NCBI GenBank assembly: GCA_936940865.1
Contig: CAKZJB010000051.1
Coordinates: forward strand, 1-64,000
DNA: 64,000 nt
Reading direction: 5' to 3'
DNA from: an uncultured Asticcacaulis sp.
Lineage (GTDB): Bacteria; Pseudomonadota; Alphaproteobacteria; Caulobacterales; Caulobacteraceae
This document shows positions 20,744 through 29,860 of the stretch, one piece after another. A program made the translations under genes and the position numbers. The notes under the pieces were generated by a model. That model saw only the letters and a list, made by a program, of their open reading frames with translations. It was not told the origin of the DNA and did no database searches. Position 1 is the first letter of the stretch. Each line of letters begins with the position of its first letter.

Positions 20744-23287
20744 TTACGGCGTCACGGTCACCGCGCGGCTGACACGGTTGCCGGACGGCGATACCGTGCG
20801 GAGGGATACCGTACCGGAGACGGTCACGGGACCGCTATAGGTCTTCCAGCCGCCGTCTCTGGCGCGGTATTCGATCTTCAGCCCGGCGATCGGCGAATTG
20901 GCTTCCAGCTTGCCGTTCATGATGTGCGCGCCGGGGACGGGCAGGCGGTAGGCGATGCCCGCGGCGTCGAGGTGTTTCAGCTCCGGCACCACCCTCGCCT
21001 GGAAGCCTTGCCAGTCGGCCGCCAGCGTGTCGGCGGGCACGGCACCGTCGCCATAGCTATAGGATTTTCCGGCCACATAGTCGGGCTCCCAGTCGGCGCG
21101 GTGCCAGGCGCGTTCGGCCACCGCCAGCGTGCGCGGGAACAGCATGTAGTCGGCGGTGGCGTCGCTGCGCACGGTCTCGCTCCACAACTGGCCCTGCATG
21201 CCGGCGATCCTGCGGCCGGGTTGCAGCGGTGTCGGGTCGGCGATGGTGGCCCCCTGGGCGTAGGACGTCATCATCACGGAGGCATTGGCGCCGAGGTTTT
21301 CCGGCATGAAGGCGAAGACCTTGTAAAGGTCGGTCTGGCGTGACGCCCAGTCGTAGCCGCGCTCATGGCCGTCGGCGGCGTTCGGCATGTCGAGATAAAG
21401 GACGTCCGGCGTCGACATGACGACGTCCCAGCCCTGGTTGGCCTGACGATAGGCCTCGGCCGCGCCGCCGCCGAACAGGCCGCCCCAGCTGTTCGACTGC
21501 ACCTTTTGCGGCATGTCCTTCGGGTCGACACTGCCCATGCCGTCGCTCCACCCGGCAGGCTCGATGCCCTTTTCGCCGAGGATATCTGAGACTTTGGTGA
21601 TAAAGCTGTTGCCCAACTGATGGATGTCGAGATGCTCTTCGGCCATCATCTTCTGGCAGGCGGGCGAGGCCGTCCAGGCGCCGGCGGTCTCGTCGGTGCC
21701 GATATGATAGATGCGCAAGGGAAGGCCGGCCTCGTCGTGCATCGCCTTGATGCTTTCCATCACCTTGTCGATGAAGGCGTAGGTCGAGGGCAGGCAGATA
21801 TTCAGCGTATTGTCGTGGTAGTTCTGGATCGAGGCGTAGACCGTCGTGTCGGCCGGGTCTTGTAAGCGGTACTGCGACGCCTCGGCGGTGTTGCCGGCGC
21901 CCATCAGGCGGCGATAGCGCGCCTCCATGGAGCGCACGGCGGCGCGGCTGTGGCCCGGCATGTCGAAGGACGGGATGACCTCGATATGGCGCGCCTTGGC
22001 GGCCTTCAGGATGTCGATATAGTCGGCGCGCGAGAGATACCCGTTGACGCCCGGGGCATTGTCGGGGCCTGCGCCCAGTTGGGGCAGCAGACAGGTATCT
22101 TCCTTGAGGTCATGGCAGCGTTTCGAACCGATATCCGTCAGTTCCGGCAGACCGGGAATCTCGAGCCGCCAGCCCTCGTCGTCGGCCAGGTGCAGGTGCA
22201 GGCGGTTGAGTTTGTAGCGGCCCATCGCGTCGATGACGGTCAGGATATGGGCCTTGGATTCGAAGTTGCGCGCCAGGTCGAGGTGCAGGCCGCGGAAGCC
22301 GAAGCGCGGTGCGTCGTCGATGATGAGCGGCTTGAGACGGCCGTGTTCGTAGTCGGCCTGCTGACCCAGCGACGTCAGGGCATAGGCCGCGCCCGCGCTG
22401 TCGGCGGCGGTGATGGCGATTGCGTCCGCCCTGGCCTCGATGTGGTAGGACTCCGGCGCGCCCGGCTTGATCGCAATGGTCACCGGCACGCCGCCCTTGG
22501 CGGTCTTCAGGCCCGAGACCTTGATCGCCGCCGACAGTTCGGCCATCGGGACTTTGGTCTTCAGGGCAATGCCCTTGGTCAGGTCGAGGGCAGCACCGTC
22601 GAGGTGGCGGGCCTTGAGTGGTGTCGGCAGGATGGCGAATTCCGGAGCCGGCGCCGTCACGTCGCGCGCTGCCGTTTGGTCGTAAAGCCGCGCGGGTGTC
22701 AGCCACTGCGTCTTGTCGGCGGCGTTCTGGACCCCCAGCTTCGCTTCGTCCGTATAGGGCGTGACGAAGGGCAGGGTTTCCAGCCCGCTGTCCTTGTCGA
22801 TGCCGGCGCGCGACGAGGCGATGACGCGCGGTTTCAAGCCGTCGATGGCGACGTAGGCATTGGGAATCAGGAAGTAGGGCGAGAACAGGTGCGCCGGCGC
22901 CATCAGCCCGATGCGGTAGGTCTTGCCGGGCGTCAGGGCCACGCCCGTTTTTGGTGAGATACGGTAAAGGTCGCCATTGATATGCGTCAGGTCGAACGCA
23001 TCGCTTTGCGGCGGCAAGAGCGGCGAAACGAAGCTGGCATAGATGGCCCAGCCGCCCTTCGGCAGCGTACGGGGCAGGGTCAGGTCGAGATCGGCATGGA
23101 AGCAGAGCGCCGGAACCGGCTTGTCCGGGCAGCCCTCGCCCAGCACCTTATTGTCGGTCACGGTGATGTGGTAGCCGAGGCCGGCGGCGAAGGCATCGAG
23201 GCGCGCCTGCGGTGAGGGCGACTTGGCCAGGGCCGGGGAGGACAGGAGGGTGGCGCCCAGCAACACTCCGCGCAGCAGTTTCGGCAT
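20744..23287 (-). CDS. Secreted beta-N-acetylhexosaminidase (chitobiase type, GH20)
   Basis: The 847-residue enzyme releases terminal GlcNAc from chitobiose and related oligosaccharides, probably in the periplasm. A signal peptide of about 21 residues (cleavage near PALA) comes first. It is followed by a carbohydrate-binding-like N-terminal domain, a small alpha/beta domain (about 210-320), the GH20 TIM barrel (about 325-740) and a C-terminal immunoglobulin-like domain. The catalytic pair is Asp532-Glu533 in HIGTDETAGAW; FRGLHLDLARNF (from about 325) marks the barrel start. The four-domain layout and length match bacterial chitobiases. It stands alone, convergent with gltB and divergent from padR across 162 bp. 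Confidence 0.93.
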   Translation of the reverse strand: MPKLLRGVLLGATLLSSPALAKSPSPQARLDAFAAGLGYHITVTDNKVLGEGCPDKPVPALCFHADLDLTLPRTLPKGGWAIYASFVSPLLPPQSDAFDLTHINGDLYRISPKTGVALTPGKTYRIGLMAPAHLFSPYFLIPNAYVAIDGLKPRVIASSRAGIDKDSGLETLPFVTPYTDEAKLGVQNAADKTQWLTPARLYDQTAARDVTAPAPEFAILPTPLKARHLDGAALDLTKGIALKTKVPMAELSAAIKVSGLKTAKGGVPVTIAIKPGAPESYHIEARADAIAITAADSAGAAYALTSLGQQADYEHGRLKPLIIDDAPRFGFRGLHLDLARNFESKAHILTVIDAMGRYKLNRLHLHLADDEGWRLEIPGLPELTDIGSKRCHDLKEDTCLLPQLGAGPDNAPGVNGYLSRADYIDILKAAKARHIEVIPSFDMPGHSRAAVRSMEARYRRLMGAGNTAEASQYRLQDPADTTVYASIQNYHDNTLNICLPSTYAFIDKVMESIKAMHDEAGLPLRIYHIGTDETAGAWTASPACQKMMAEEHLDIHQLGNSFITKVSDILGEKGIEPAGWSDGMGSVDPKDMPQKVQSNSWGGLFGGGAAEAYRQANQGWDVVMSTPDVLYLDMPNAADGHERGYDWASRQTDLYKVFAFMPENLGANASVMMTSYAQGATIADPTPLQPGRRIAGMQGQLWSETVRSDATADYMLFPRTLAVAERAWHRADWEPDYVAGKSYSYGDGAVPADTLAADWQGFQARVVPELKHLDAAGIAYRLPVPGAHIMNGKLEANSPIAGLKIEYRARDGGWKTYSGPVTVSGTVSLRTVSPSGNRVSRAVTVTP

Positions 23288-23393
23288 CCGTCTCTCCCTG
23301 TTTTTGTTCCGCCGAACGTGGCGCGGAATTTGGCGGCTGTCAACGACTTAAGGGTACCTTTTTATAATCTATACAATACCAATATAAGTCCAT

Positions 23394-23419
23394 TTGACAT
23401 TTGATACGATCCGTACTAT
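23394..23419 (+). promoter_or_regulatory. Putative padR promoter
   Basis: TTGACA at 23394-23399 is a consensus -35 hexamer. TACTAT at 23414-23419 is a possible -10 at a short 14-base spacing (TATTGG at 17 bases is the alternative). The left half of the PadR inverted repeat sits between them, so a bound repressor would block the polymerase. Confidence 0.4.
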
Positions 23420-23446
23420 TGGTCTCAGGAAATAATACGGATCGTA
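23405..23446. promoter_or_regulatory. PadR operator: paired 11-base inverted repeat
   Basis: TACGATCCGTA at 23405-23415 and its exact reverse complement TACGGATCGTA at 23436-23446 flank the presumed transcription start. The right half ends three bases before the padR ATG and leaves no room for a Shine-Dalgarno sequence. This is the pattern expected for autorepression by the adjacent PadR protein. Confidence 0.7.
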
Positions 23447-23449
23447 CTA

Positions 23450-24001
23450 ATGTCGCCTGCCATAACGCCTCTCGGTTATGCGCTTCTGGGCCTGATCCGG
23501 GCCGAAAAGCGCTCGGGCTACGCCCTGCGCAAGGTCTTCGAGACGACCCTGCTCGGCAACTATTCCAGCAGCCCGGGCAGCATCTATCCGGCGCTGAAAA
23601 GCCTTGAGAAGGCGGGCTTGATCGCGTCGGAGCCCATACCGCGCGGCAGTCTGTTCGCCATCACGCCGTCCGGCCGCGAGGCGCTGGATGCGTGGCTGGC
23701 CGCACCGGTCGCGGGGGAGTCGGCCGACATCCTCATGCTGCGCTTTGCCTTCCTGCAGGACCTGGATCGTCCCGATGTCACGCGCGGCTTCCTGGTGGCG
23801 TTCGCCGATGCCGCGCGTGTGAACCTGGCGGGTATCCGCGCCTTCACGACCAGCGACGTCTGGCCGGTCATGCCACTGCAAAGCCGGCTGGCGGTCGATT
23901 TCGGCGTGCGTAACGTCGAAGCGCATATCGCATGGGCCGAAAACGCTTTGACACAACTCGAAGCTCACTGGAGCCAGAACGCTCCGCAAACGGGAGGGTA
24001 G
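23450..24001 (+). CDS. PadR-family transcriptional regulator
   Basis: The 183-residue protein has the PadR winged-helix domain in its first 85 residues (LGLIRAEKRSGYALRKVFE, then SSSPGSIYPALKSLEKAGLI) and a C-terminal helical dimerisation region of the subfamily-2 type. PadR proteins usually repress nearby genes until a small ligand or cell-wall stress releases them. The start has no ribosome-binding site, because the operator occupies that space; translation may be leaderless. The following membrane-protein gene begins two bases after the stop, so the two form an operon and the membrane protein is the likely target. Confidence 0.88.
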   Translation: MSPAITPLGYALLGLIRAEKRSGYALRKVFETTLLGNYSSSPGSIYPALKSLEKAGLIASEPIPRGSLFAITPSGREALDAWLAAPVAGESADILMLRFAFLQDLDRPDVTRGFLVAFADAARVNLAGIRAFTTSDVWPVMPLQSRLAVDFGVRNVEAHIAWAENALTQLEAHWSQNAPQTGG

Positions 24002-24002
24002 A

Positions 24003-24830
24003 ATGTCGTATGTAAAAATCGCCGGCAAATGGCTGGCCATATGGATCGCTTTGACGGTCGGGCAGATCGCCGGCGGACTCATCGGGCAGGTCCTGGTGCA
24101 TCCGTCCCTGCCCGCGCCGCCGCACGACGGACCGTTCGACGTCATGCAGGCCCTGGCCCTGATCAACGCCGCCTACGCCGCGGTGTTATGCCTGCAGGCC
24201 CCGCGCCTGCGCGGCGGCCTGTGGCTGCGGGCGCTGACCATGTTTGGGATTCTCTACACGGTCGGCACGCTCCTCTCGCTGGTCGAGGCGATCTATTTCC
24301 AGGCCTACGTCCGCCTGCCGATGCCGATCCTGTATCTCAACGCCGTAGCCGATCTCGGGCATGACGCAATGGGGGCGGTCGCTGCTGCGCTCCTTTGGCG
24401 AGGCGCCGAAGGGCCGTCCGAACGTTTTGGCGGCCTTTGGTGGCGTATTGCCGTCATTATACCGATCTACATCGTCGTCTATTTCGGCGCCGGCGCGTTG
24501 ATTGCCTGGCAGGGTGCGGCCGTACGCGCCTACTATCAGCAGGGCATGCACATCGATAACGGCCAACTGGCACTGCTGCAGGTCTTCCGCGGCCTCGTCT
24601 GGGCGACGGCGGCTTTCCTGAGCGTGCGGCAACTGACGGGCGCCTTCTGGTTGCGGGCGCTGATAACGGGCGTGGCTTTTTCGGTCTTCATGGCTGCCGT
24701 ACTGATCGTCCCGAACAGCTTCATGCCGTGGGCCGTGGCCCGGTTCCATCTGGCGGAAATAGGCATCTCGAACCTGATTTTCGGCTTTATCGCGGCTTCG
24801 ATCCTGCTGGGCGGCCGGAAGACAGCCTAA
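24003..24830 (+). CDS. Multi-pass membrane protein in the PadR operon
   Basis: The 275-residue product has about seven or eight hydrophobic segments (first near residues 8-28, last near 250-270) and little else that is conserved. I do not recognise a transport or enzymatic signature. GGGAGGG overlapping the padR stop serves as its ribosome-binding site, two bases separate the genes, and the padR operator would control both. PadR targets are often drug-efflux or membrane-stress proteins, so a membrane-protective or efflux-accessory role is possible but not shown. Its 3' end overlaps the recQ stop region by four bases on the opposite strand. Confidence 0.72.
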   Translation: MSYVKIAGKWLAIWIALTVGQIAGGLIGQVLVHPSLPAPPHDGPFDVMQALALINAAYAAVLCLQAPRLRGGLWLRALTMFGILYTVGTLLSLVEAIYFQAYVRLPMPILYLNAVADLGHDAMGAVAAALLWRGAEGPSERFGGLWWRIAVIIPIYIVVYFGAGALIAWQGAAVRAYYQQGMHIDNGQLALLQVFRGLVWATAAFLSVRQLTGAFWLRALITGVAFSVFMAAVLIVPNSFMPWAVARFHLAEIGISNLIFGFIAASILLGGRKTA

Positions 24831-26395
24831 CGCAAAGAAGGCGCGGTCAGTCTCAGATCGCCCTTGAACAGCGACTTGACCAGGGTGACATCGCGCAAGC
24901 CCACGATCGGCATGCGGTCCTGATAGAGTTCTTCCTCGATCAGGCCGTGCGCCTCGCACAGGTCCAGGGCATGCGCCAGCAGGTCCGCGCTGTAGCCCTT
25001 GCCCTTGGCCACGCCGAAGGTCGTCATCCGCGTGGTGAAGTCCGGGCCGTTGGCCTTGCCAAGTACATGGTCGACCAGTTTCTTGCGTCCGCGCGGGCCG
25101 TTCATGCGCGCCAGCGCCGACATCAGCATCTGCGCGGCCTCGGTCACGTCGGTCGTCTTGCCGCGGCTGAGACAGTTGTCGCAGGTGCCGCAGGGTTCCA
25201 CCCCATGTTCGCCGAAATAGCCGCGCACCTGTTGTTTGCGACAGTTTTGTCCCAGCACCATCTGGAAGAAGTCGCGGGCCTTCTGCTTCTGGACGATCTG
25301 GTCAGGCGCACCCTCGTTTTCGCGCAGGGTCAGACGCCGGATGGCCCAGCCGAGATCGCCGGAATTGTAGAAACAGACGCCCGAGGCCGGCTTGCCGTCG
25401 CGCCCGGCGCGTCCGACCTCCTGCCAGTAGGCCTCCATCGAGGAAGGCGGGTCGGCGTGGATGACGAAACGCACATCGGCCTTGTTGATGCCCATGCCAA
25501 AGGCGATGGTGGCGACCATCAGCTTGGACTTGCCCGACAGGAAAGCCGTCAGCCGTTCCTCGCGCGTCCTGGCCGGCAGGCCGGCATGATAGGCGGCGGC
25601 CGAGAAGCCTTCCTTCTTAAGCGCTTCCGCCAGCTTTTCGGTGCCGTCGCGCGACCCGCAGTAGACGATGCCCGACGCGCCCTTCTGACGGCTCAACACC
25701 TCGATCACGGCCTTGCTTGCGCTGCCCTTGCGCCGCACGAAGCGTAAGGACAGGTTCGGCCGGTCGAAGCTGGTGACGATCTCGACCGCGTCGTCGATGT
25801 GGAGCGCTGCCTTGATGTCGGCGCGCGTATGGGCGTCGGCCGTCGCGGTGAGCGCAAGCGTCGGCACGCCGGGAAAGAACGACTTGACCTGGCCCAGCAG
25901 CCGGTATTCCGGCCTGAAGTCGTGGCCCCACTGGCTGATGCAGTGCGCCTCGTCGATAGCGATAACGTTAAGCTTCAGGCGGCCCAGGGCATCGCGCACG
26001 AACGGGTTGTTCAGCCCTTCCGGCGACATGTAGAGCAGGTCGAGATTGCCGGAGCGCGCCGCGTCCCAGATATCGCCGCGCTCGCTCGAGCCCTGCGTCG
26101 AATCGAGCCTGGCCGCGCGCACGCCCCTGGCCTCCAGCGCCTGCACCTGGTCGCTCATCAGCGCGATAAGCGGCGAGATAACCAGGCCCAGGCCCGGCTG
26201 GACGATGGCCGGAATTTGGTAACACAGGCTCTTGCCGCCGCCGGTCGGCAAGACGGCCAGGACGTCCTGGCCCTTGAGCACGGCGGAAATGACGGCGGCC
26301 TGCTGGCCCCGGAAGGCGTCATAGCCGAAAACGCGCCTGAGCGTAGTCTCGGCATCGGCAAGGGACGGGGCGGGGGAGAGCAGATCGGCGGTCAT
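24827..26395 (-). CDS. recQ: ATP-dependent DNA helicase RecQ
   Basis: RecQ unwinds DNA 3' to 5' in recombination and replication-fork repair. The 522-residue protein contains Walker A GGGKS (residues 52-56), the DEAH box (148-151), the helicase C-terminal domain with WQEVGRAGRDGKP, and a four-cysteine zinc site (Cys385, 402, 405 and 408). A winged-helix region follows to the end. The C-terminal HRDC domain present in E. coli RecQ is missing, so this is a short RecQ form. I used the ATG at 26393-26395, where family similarity begins; the frame is open further upstream, but that part has no conserved sequence. It is convergent with the PadR-operon membrane gene. Confidence 0.93.
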   Translation of the reverse strand: MTADLLSPAPSLADAETTLRRVFGYDAFRGQQAAVISAVLKGQDVLAVLPTGGGKSLCYQIPAIVQPGLGLVISPLIALMSDQVQALEARGVRAARLDSTQGSSERGDIWDAARSGNLDLLYMSPEGLNNPFVRDALGRLKLNVIAIDEAHCISQWGHDFRPEYRLLGQVKSFFPGVPTLALTATADAHTRADIKAALHIDDAVEIVTSFDRPNLSLRFVRRKGSASKAVIEVLSRQKGASGIVYCGSRDGTEKLAEALKKEGFSAAAYHAGLPARTREERLTAFLSGKSKLMVATIAFGMGINKADVRFVIHADPPSSMEAYWQEVGRAGRDGKPASGVCFYNSGDLGWAIRRLTLRENEGAPDQIVQKQKARDFFQMVLGQNCRKQQVRGYFGEHGVEPCGTCDNCLSRGKTTDVTEAAQMLMSALARMNGPRGRKKLVDHVLGKANGPDFTTRMTTFGVAKGKGYSADLLAHALDLCEAHGLIEEELYQDRMPIVGLRDVTLVKSLFKGDLRLTAPSLR

Positions 26396-26735
26396 CGGGC
26401 CTGCAAAAAAGCGGTACTGGGAAAGAGCCACGCATTTTGCGAGGGGGGGCGCAGGCCGGCCTTTCGGCGGCGCAGATGCGGCGTACCCGAAAAATAGCGA
26501 GACCGGAAGAAAGCGCAAGGTGAGATTCCACCTTTGTTCGCGGCGTGGGCGATGCCCTGCCTGCCCTGCTTTGGTCAAATTGCGCTGTTTATTTGCCCTT
26601 ACGGCTTGACGAATGATCATTGCAGAGGTTTCACGCGACAGCGTTAAAGAGTTTGGTTATAACCGGCCGGTCATCGGGGCGATGCGCAAGTCCGGGGGGA
26701 GACGCCTCCCGGGCGTGGTTTAGTGAGGATCATAC
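26396..26735. other. 340-bp intergenic region between recQ and the PBP gene
   Basis: This divergent promoter region has no convincing coding frame. It contains a TTGACG at 26606-26611, a ten-base palindrome AATGATCATT at 26612-26621 and a GC palindrome ACCGGCCGGT near 26660. A GTGAGGA ribosome-binding site lies just before the ATG at 26736. I cannot assign a regulator. Confidence 0.5.
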
Positions 26736-28796
26736 ATGGCGAAGGCTAGCCCTCCCGGCGGAGGACGCAAGAGCAGCGGACGCACGCCCGCACAGGCTGC
26801 ATTGTATTGGGGAACAGTCGGAGCGATCTGGGTGGTTATATTTACGGTCGTCTTCCTGGGCGCCATGGCTGTCGACCTGCCCGACATCAAAAAGCTCCAG
26901 AACACTCAGCAGCAGCATGCCATCACCTATCTCGACCGGTCCGGCGCCCTGATCGCGGTACGCGGCGGCAGCCAGTACGCCGCCCCGGTCGATATCGACC
27001 AGTTGCCGACCTATGTGCCGCTGGCTTTCGTCGCCATCGAGGACCGCCGCTTTTTTACCCACCCGGGCTTCGATCCCATGGGCATGGGCCGCGCTGTTAT
27101 CCGCAACGCCTTCCGTCACAAGGGCGCGAATCTCGCCGGCGGCTCGACCATCACCCAGCAACTGGCGCGCAACCTGTTCCTGTCGGCCGACCAGAACATG
27201 AAGCGCAAGGTCCAGGAACTGATGATCGCGGTGTGGCTTGAGCACAAGTACACCAAGAAGCAGATCCTGGCGCTGTATCTCAACCACGTCTATTTCGGCG
27301 CTGGCGCCTACGGCATCGAGGCCGCCTCGGAACGCTATTTCAACAAGCAGGCCAAGGACCTGACGGTCGGCGAGGCGGCCATGCTGGCCGGCCTGATGAA
27401 GGCGCCCAACTCCTATTCGCCGCTGTCCGACAAGGAACGCGCCGGCCGCCGCGCCACCATCGTGCTCAACGAAATGGTCGACGCCAAGGTCATCACGCCG
27501 GAACAGCGCGCCGACGCCCTGGCCCATCCGATCACCGTATCGAAGTCGCTGGCCACGGCCCACGCCCAGTACTTCATAGACTGGCTCGACTCCAACGTCC
27601 GCGCCCTGGTCGGCGATCCTAAGGAAGACCTGATCGTCGAAACGACGCTCGACCTGCCGATCCAGACCGATGCCGAACGCGCCGTCCAGACCATCATGGC
27701 CCGCGACGCCAAGCGAGGCGTCCAGCAGGCGGCCGTCGTCTCGGTCGACGGCGAAGGCCGTATCCGAGCCATGATCGGCGGGGTTTCCTACGCGGATTCC
27801 CAATTCAACCGCGCCACCATGGCCTTCCGCCAGACCGGTTCGTCGTTCAAGCCGTTCGTCTACCTGACGGCCATGGAAGCCGGCTATCAGCCGACCACGC
27901 CGGTGGTGGACGAGCCCTATTCGATTGGCGACTGGTCGCCGCAGAATTTCGAAAAGAGCTATATGGGCCTGATCGATCTGCAGACCGCCCTGGCGGAATC
28001 GATCAACACCGTCGCCGCCCGGCTGGCCAACGATGTCGGCCGCGACAAGGTCGCCGCCACCGCCCATCGTCTCGGCATCACGTCGAAGATCAATACTGAT
28101 CCGGCCATGGCGCTCGGTACCTCCGAGGTCTCGCCGATCGAACTGGCCCAGGCTTACGTGCCCTTCTCCAACGGCGGATTCAAGGCGACGGCCCACGGCA
28201 TCATCCGCATCCGCACGGCCAGCGGCAAGCTGCTGTACCAGTACCGCGACTCCGCCCAGGACGGCGGGCGCGTCCAGGTCATCAACAATCCGCCGCTGAC
28301 CGAGATGAACCAGATGCTGCGCGGCGTCGTGCAGCACGGCACCGGCGCCGGCGTCAACATTCCGGGCTACGATCTTGCGGGCAAGACCGGCACGACCAGC
28401 GACTTCCGCGACGCCTGGTTCGCCGGTTATACGGGCGGTTTCGTCACCGTTGTCTGGGTCGGCCGCGACGACAATACGCCGATGAAGAAGGTGACCGGCG
28501 GCTCGACCCCGGGCGCCATCTGGAAGACCTACATGTCATCGGCGCTCAAGCGGATCCAGGTCAGCCCGATTCCCGTCGGGCCGGCCGACTCGTCGCTGGG
28601 CACCGTTGCCGAAGGCGCGCTCCAGGACCTGCTCGGCACTCAGGCCGGTCAGGTCCAGGCGTCGCAGCAGGCAGCCCCCGAAAACGCCGCGCCGCCGACC
28701 GTCACCATGCAGCCCATCCCCAATCCGGAAGACAAGCCGAAGAAGGATAGCTCGCTGGACGACGTCTTCAGCCAGGCGCAGCAGAAAAACCAGTAG
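26736..28796 (+). CDS. Class A penicillin-binding protein (bifunctional, PBP1A family)
   Basis: The 686-residue enzyme polymerises and cross-links peptidoglycan in the periplasm. It has a short cytoplasmic tail, one membrane anchor (about residues 25-46), then the transglycosylase domain with catalytic Glu102 in AIEDRRFF and the GGSTITQQLARN motif. The transpeptidase domain has the nucleophile Ser369 in the SxxK motif (SSFK), an SIN motif, and KTG at 550-552. The tail is Ala/Gln/Pro-rich and ends DDVFSQAQQKNQ. GTGAGGA precedes the ATG. At 686 residues it is shorter than E. coli PBP1A because the OB-fold insert is reduced, as in several alphaproteobacterial homologues. Confidence 0.92.
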   Translation: MAKASPPGGGRKSSGRTPAQAALYWGTVGAIWVVIFTVVFLGAMAVDLPDIKKLQNTQQQHAITYLDRSGALIAVRGGSQYAAPVDIDQLPTYVPLAFVAIEDRRFFTHPGFDPMGMGRAVIRNAFRHKGANLAGGSTITQQLARNLFLSADQNMKRKVQELMIAVWLEHKYTKKQILALYLNHVYFGAGAYGIEAASERYFNKQAKDLTVGEAAMLAGLMKAPNSYSPLSDKERAGRRATIVLNEMVDAKVITPEQRADALAHPITVSKSLATAHAQYFIDWLDSNVRALVGDPKEDLIVETTLDLPIQTDAERAVQTIMARDAKRGVQQAAVVSVDGEGRIRAMIGGVSYADSQFNRATMAFRQTGSSFKPFVYLTAMEAGYQPTTPVVDEPYSIGDWSPQNFEKSYMGLIDLQTALAESINTVAARLANDVGRDKVAATAHRLGITSKINTDPAMALGTSEVSPIELAQAYVPFSNGGFKATAHGIIRIRTASGKLLYQYRDSAQDGGRVQVINNPPLTEMNQMLRGVVQHGTGAGVNIPGYDLAGKTGTTSDFRDAWFAGYTGGFVTVVWVGRDDNTPMKKVTGGSTPGAIWKTYMSSALKRIQVSPIPVGPADSSLGTVAEGALQDLLGTQAGQVQASQQAAPENAAPPTVTMQPIPNPEDKPKKDSSLDDVFSQAQQKNQ

Positions 28797-28910
28797 CAGG
28801 GGCACGGCCCCTGCACCCGGACGTTTAACGCGGGCACGGCTTCTTCAACGAGGCCGTGCCTGACGTGTTTTTGAGGATGATCGGAAGCCCCGAAGGTTGT
28901 CGCAACGGTT

Positions 28911-29060
28911 CCCCCCTTCCGTCTGGCTCGGCTTGACGCCGATCCAGCCACCTTCCCCGTAAACGGGGAAGGAACTATTTGACATTACTTACTTAATTCC
29001 TTCCCCGTTTACGGGGAAGGTGGCATACGCCGCGCCAAGCGGCGGATGACGGAAGGGGGA
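28911..29060. repeat. Dispersed palindromic repeat, copy 1 (head-to-head pair)
   Basis: A 150-bp inverted repeat lies between the PBP and metallopeptidase genes. Each arm has the core CCTTCCCCGT.ACGGGGAAGG, itself a palindrome, joined to GGTGGC and ending in GACGGAAGGGGG. The arms point in opposite directions around an AT-rich centre containing TTACTTAATT. Related copies lie at about 37.6 kb and 52.7 kb. Confidence 0.8.
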
Positions 29061-29092
29061 ATACGAAAGTAGCAAAGGACGCTTACGCTGTC

Positions 29093-29860
29093 CTATTCGC
29101 CCTGGCCCTTGAGGTCCCTGGCCGCGGCGTATTTGAACAGCTCGTGCCCGCGCGTCTTCAGCCACGATCGGGCCGGTTTCCACGGCTTGCCGTAAAGCTC
29201 GGTTACCGTGGCCCAGAAGGCCGGGCTGTGATCCGGATGGCGCAAATGCGCGACCTCGTGCGCCGCCAGGTAAACCAGCACGTCGGTCGGCGCCATGATG
29301 ATCCGCCAGCTGTAGCGGATCGATTTCTTCGAGGGCGAACACGATCCCCAGCGCGCATGGGCGTCGAACAAGGACACCTTGATGCCGGAAAATCCAAGCT
29401 TCGCCGCCAGGCGATCGGTTTCGGCCTGGAAGGTCTTCTGTGCCTGGGTGCGCAGGTAACGCTCGACCCGGCGGCTGAAAGTCGCCGCATCACCGCTGCT
29501 GACCAGCTGCCACGATCCGTCGACCTGCTCGGCCTTTGGTGAAATCACGCCCGCGCGCTCAGCCAGCACGACCGGATAGCCTTTGATGCTCAACTGCGCA
29601 CCCGGCGAAAACGGTACCGGCCGCGTCTGGCCGCGCCGCGTCTGCAGTATCCAGTCGTGGCGCGTCTTCGCGAACTCGACGGCGTCTTTCAGGTATTTGG
29701 GCCGCGGGGCCGTGACGATGGCGTCGCCCGTGCGATTGTCGATGCGGACGGAAATGCGCCGCGCGCGCTCATTGACGCGCAGTCTTACCTTGTAGTCCCC
29801 GAAATCGAGGACCTGGCCAGGCTCATACGCCTCCCTGACCTTGCGGTCAGGCGAGAACAT
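29093..29860 (-). CDS. YgjP/SprT-like zinc metallopeptidase (DUF45, M48-type motif)
   Basis: The product is about 255 residues and has the zinc motif HEVAHLRHPDHSPAFW in its C-terminal third, preceded by the conserved RWGSCSPSKKSIRYSWR segment that defines the DUF45/YgjP family. The N-terminal half carries RRISVRIDNRTGDAIVTAPR, also typical. Some relatives are adjacent to restriction or ubiquitin-like systems, but most are of unknown function. I used the ATG at 29858-29860; a longer frame to 29905 has no better start signal. It overlaps the end of phaZ by 14 bases, so the two are co-transcribed. Confidence 0.83.
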   Translation of the reverse strand: MFSPDRKVREAYEPGQVLDFGDYKVRLRVNERARRISVRIDNRTGDAIVTAPRPKYLKDAVEFAKTRHDWILQTRRGQTRPVPFSPGAQLSIKGYPVVLAERAGVISPKAEQVDGSWQLVSSGDAATFSRRVERYLRTQAQKTFQAETDRLAAKLGFSGIKVSLFDAHARWGSCSPSKKSIRYSWRIIMAPTDVLVYLAAHEVAHLRHPDHSPAFWATVTELYGKPWKPARSWLKTRGHELFKYAAARDLKGQGE

